Shown here: positions 62,491 through 64,000 of the stretch, one piece after another
Layout of the letters: every line of letters starts with the position of its first letter
How positions within the stretch are numbered: position 1 is the first letter of the stretch
DNA from: Alexandriicola marinus
Lineage (GTDB): Bacteria; Pseudomonadota; Alphaproteobacteria; Rhodobacterales; Rhodobacteraceae
Assembly: GCF_004000435.1 (NCBI RefSeq)
Contig: NZ_RBVZ01000002.1
Location: 1,046,501-1,110,500, forward strand
Length of the DNA stretch: 64,000 nucleotides
Reading direction: 5' to 3'
Made by a program: the position numbers and the translations under genes
Notes under the pieces: generated by a model
Seen by the model: the letters and a program-made list of their open reading frames with translations, nothing else
What the model was told of the DNA's origin: nothing
The model's database searches: none

Positions 62491-63240
62491 TCAGACAAGG
62501 CCCACCTTGCGACGGATATCGTCGTCACGCAGCGAAATGTCCTGTCCCAGCCAGTCGTCGGCGGCCGCGCTGCACATCCACATCAGCGCCTGCGCCGGCC
62601 AGTCCGGCGGGATATGATCCGACCAGTCCAGTTGGCTGACACGGTTGATCCCGCTTGCCTTGATCTCGCGCTGCATCTGGGTCGCGACCGTCCCCGGCGA
62701 CAGACCAAGCGCCCGGATCCCCGCCTCGGCATATTCCGTGTGCAGGCAGCCCGTGAGCATTTTGGCCCCAGCCTTCGACGAACAATAATGTGACCAGGCT
62801 TCGATTGGCGAAGTTGCCGCACCCGACGAAATCGTGATGATCGTGCCGCCGCCCGCGTCGATCATATGCGGTAGTGCGGCTCTCATGCCGTGGAACACGC
62901 CCTTGAGGTTGATGTCGATCACGTTGCCCCAGTCGTCGGGATCGATCTCGGCGATATGGGCGATCGGCTCGATGATGCCGGCATTGCCGATCAGCACGTC
63001 AAGTCTGCCAAACGCCTTGATCGTGGCGTCCACCGCGGCCTCGACCTCCCAGTATCGGCCTACATCGCAGGGGATCGCGATCGCGCTTGGCCCGATTTCG
63101 CCGGCGATTTCCGCGATCCGGTCTTCGGTCCGGGCAAGCAGCGCAACCTTCGCGCCGTTCTGCGCAAATAGTCGTGCTGCGGCCTCGCCGATCCCGCGGC
63201 TGGCACCTGTGATCATCACCACCTTTTCGGCCATGTTCAT
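62491..63240 (-). CDS. Short-chain dehydrogenase/reductase
   Basis: The 249-residue classical SDR has the cofactor motif TGASRGIG, the NAGI segment and the catalytic serine with Y-x3-K in SHYCSSKAG. Its substrate is unknown. It stands directly upstream of the halogenase, with 1 base between stop and start, so the two are probably co-translated and may share a pathway. Confidence 0.92.
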   Translation of the reverse strand: MNMAEKVVMITGASRGIGEAAARLFAQNGAKVALLARTEDRIAEIAGEIGPSAIAIPCDVGRYWEVEAAVDATIKAFGRLDVLIGNAGIIEPIAHIAEIDPDDWGNVIDINLKGVFHGMRAALPHMIDAGGGTIITISSGAATSPIEAWSHYCSSKAGAKMLTGCLHTEYAEAGIRALGLSPGTVATQMQREIKASGINRVSQLDWSDHIPPDWPAQALMWMCSAAADDWLGQDISLRDDDIRRKVGLV

Positions 63241-63375
63241 CGGGCTTCTCCTTTCCTGCTTTCATTGCCCGTTCCACAGACGTAGATTCGGGGTCGAGAT
63301 TTCCAGACCTTGACCCGCAAACGCCGGAAACGGAAGCTGGAAGCCAAGGATTTGAACAGGGAAGGGATTCTACCC

Positions 63376-64000
63376 ATGGCATTGAACCTAAAGACAACCG
63401 CGACTTGTGCAGCCGCTCTTTTCGCGGCTGGCGCGGCACAGGCCGATGTGACCGCCCAGGATGTCTGGGATCGCTGGCAGGAAGGCCTCGCGGTCTATGG
63501 CGAAGAGGGCATCACGATTGGCTCCCAGGAAATGGTTGGCCCCAGCCTGACCATCACCGATCTGACAATGTCGATGACCGACCCTGAAATGGGGGATGTC
63601 GAGGTGACGGCCACGATCCCCTCGATCGTCCTGACCGAGAACGGGGATGGAACAGTCAGCGTCGTGATGTCGGAAAGCTATCCGATCCGGATCATCGATT
63701 CACCCCAGAACCAGGCCACGGTCATGGTCACGCAGGCAGGACTGGACCTGCAGGTGTCCGGCACGCCCGATGCCATGGTCTACGATATCTCTGCCGACAA
63801 GCTGTCCATCTCGCTCGACGAGATCACCGATGGCGGTGAGCCGATGCAGGCCGAAGCCCTTCTGTCGCTCAACGGTGTTTCGGGGAACTACACGGCAAGC
63901 TATGGCGATCTGAACACCGTCGTCTATGCCGTCACCACCGGTGGCATCGACATGCTGGTCGACGTGTCCGACCCCGATGGCGAAGGCTATCTCAACTTCT
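63376..64000 (+). CDS. Secreted DUF2125-type protein (partial, cut by window end)
   Basis: The open frame runs from ATG at 63376 to the window end (208 codons) without a stop. It has a Sec signal (TATCAAALFAAGAAQA-DV) and a beta-rich body of the DUF2125 type (ITIGSQEMVGPSLTITDLTM; repeated acidic beta-strand-like segments such as DKLSISLDEITDGGE). Family members are long periplasmic proteins of unknown function. A loose AGGGA lies upstream of the start. It is divergent from the SDR gene, 135 bases away. Confidence 0.75.
   Translation, partial: MALNLKTTATCAAALFAAGAAQADVTAQDVWDRWQEGLAVYGEEGITIGSQEMVGPSLTITDLTMSMTDPEMGDVEVTATIPSIVLTENGDGTVSVVMSESYPIRIIDSPQNQATVMVTQAGLDLQVSGTPDAMVYDISADKLSISLDEITDGGEPMQAEALLSLNGVSGNYTASYGDLNTVVYAVTTGGIDMLVDVSDPDGEGYLNF

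Overview
The window is GC-rich, densely coded alphaproteobacterial chromosome. It most resembles an aerobic anoxygenic phototroph of the Roseobacter group (Rhodobacterales). The evidence is the end of a photosynthesis gene cluster in the order bchL-bchM-lhaA-puhA-puhB-puhC-(98-aa gene)-acsF-puhE-hemA-cycA, a CcrM-type methyltransferase, a PetP/PetR pair, the xseB-ispA-dxs block and pob/pca aromatic catabolism genes. No genus can be fixed from the sequence alone. I see no CRISPR array, rRNA, insertion sequence or intact prophage.

Layout. 1-8.4 kb: photosynthesis cluster, all on + and tightly packed, closed by a strong terminator after cycA. 8.4-12.4 kb: housekeeping genes (AbrB-type membrane protein, trhO, an Hsp70-like protein, pncA). 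12.4-18.4 kb: a peptide-type ABC importer with a long leader and a hairpin after the binding-protein gene. 18.4-23.4 kb: a decayed gene, an aminotransferase, a UxaA-family dehydratase, a GarR-like dehydrogenase and UspA. 23.5-27.3 kb: ccrM and rnhB, small secreted proteins, and a membrane protein ending in a winged-helix domain. 27.3-32.1 kb: pobR/pobA and pcaQ/pcaCHG for 4-hydroxybenzoate and protocatechuate. 32.1-36.4 kb: gcdR, glutaryl-CoA dehydrogenase, a CoA transferase and a beta-keto acid cleavage enzyme. 36.5-42.7 kb: regulators, tRNA-Arg(CCU), a transporter, an HU protein and AMP nucleosidase. 42.9-48.7 kb: an acyl-CoA catabolic operon with a very CaiD-like hydratase, an acyl-CoA dehydrogenase and an ADP-forming acyl-CoA ligase. 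49.5-50.2 kb: a NavAb-like sodium channel. 51.3-55.3 kb: dxs-ispA-xseB and a deacetylase. 55.4-58.6 kb: petP-petR, ilvE and an ATP-grasp protein. 58.6-63.2 kb: a ureohydrolase, an AllA-like protein, a ParB-like protein, a flavin-dependent halogenase and an SDR. 63.4 kb to the end: a secreted DUF2125-type protein, cut by the window edge.

How the genes work together. The first block makes bacteriochlorophyll (BchL, BchM, AcsF and the HemA-supplied precursor) and assembles the reaction centre and LH1 (PuhA/B/C/E, LhaA). CycA probably returns electrons to the reaction centre. The dxs-ispA block feeds isoprenoids such as the phytyl tail, carotenoids and quinones. The catabolic middle of the window sends plant-derived aromatics, glutarate and probably a betaine-type substrate to acetyl-CoA and succinyl-CoA.

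Most worth a second look: GANTC methylation sites lying inside the putative core promoter of ccrM; a two-TM protein with a C-terminal OmpR-like winged helix (the reverse of ToxR topology); a divergent TetR/DUF4188 pair that both seem to lose their N-termini at one point; the halogenase locus; and a pca cluster without pcaB or pcaD beside a BKACE enzyme.
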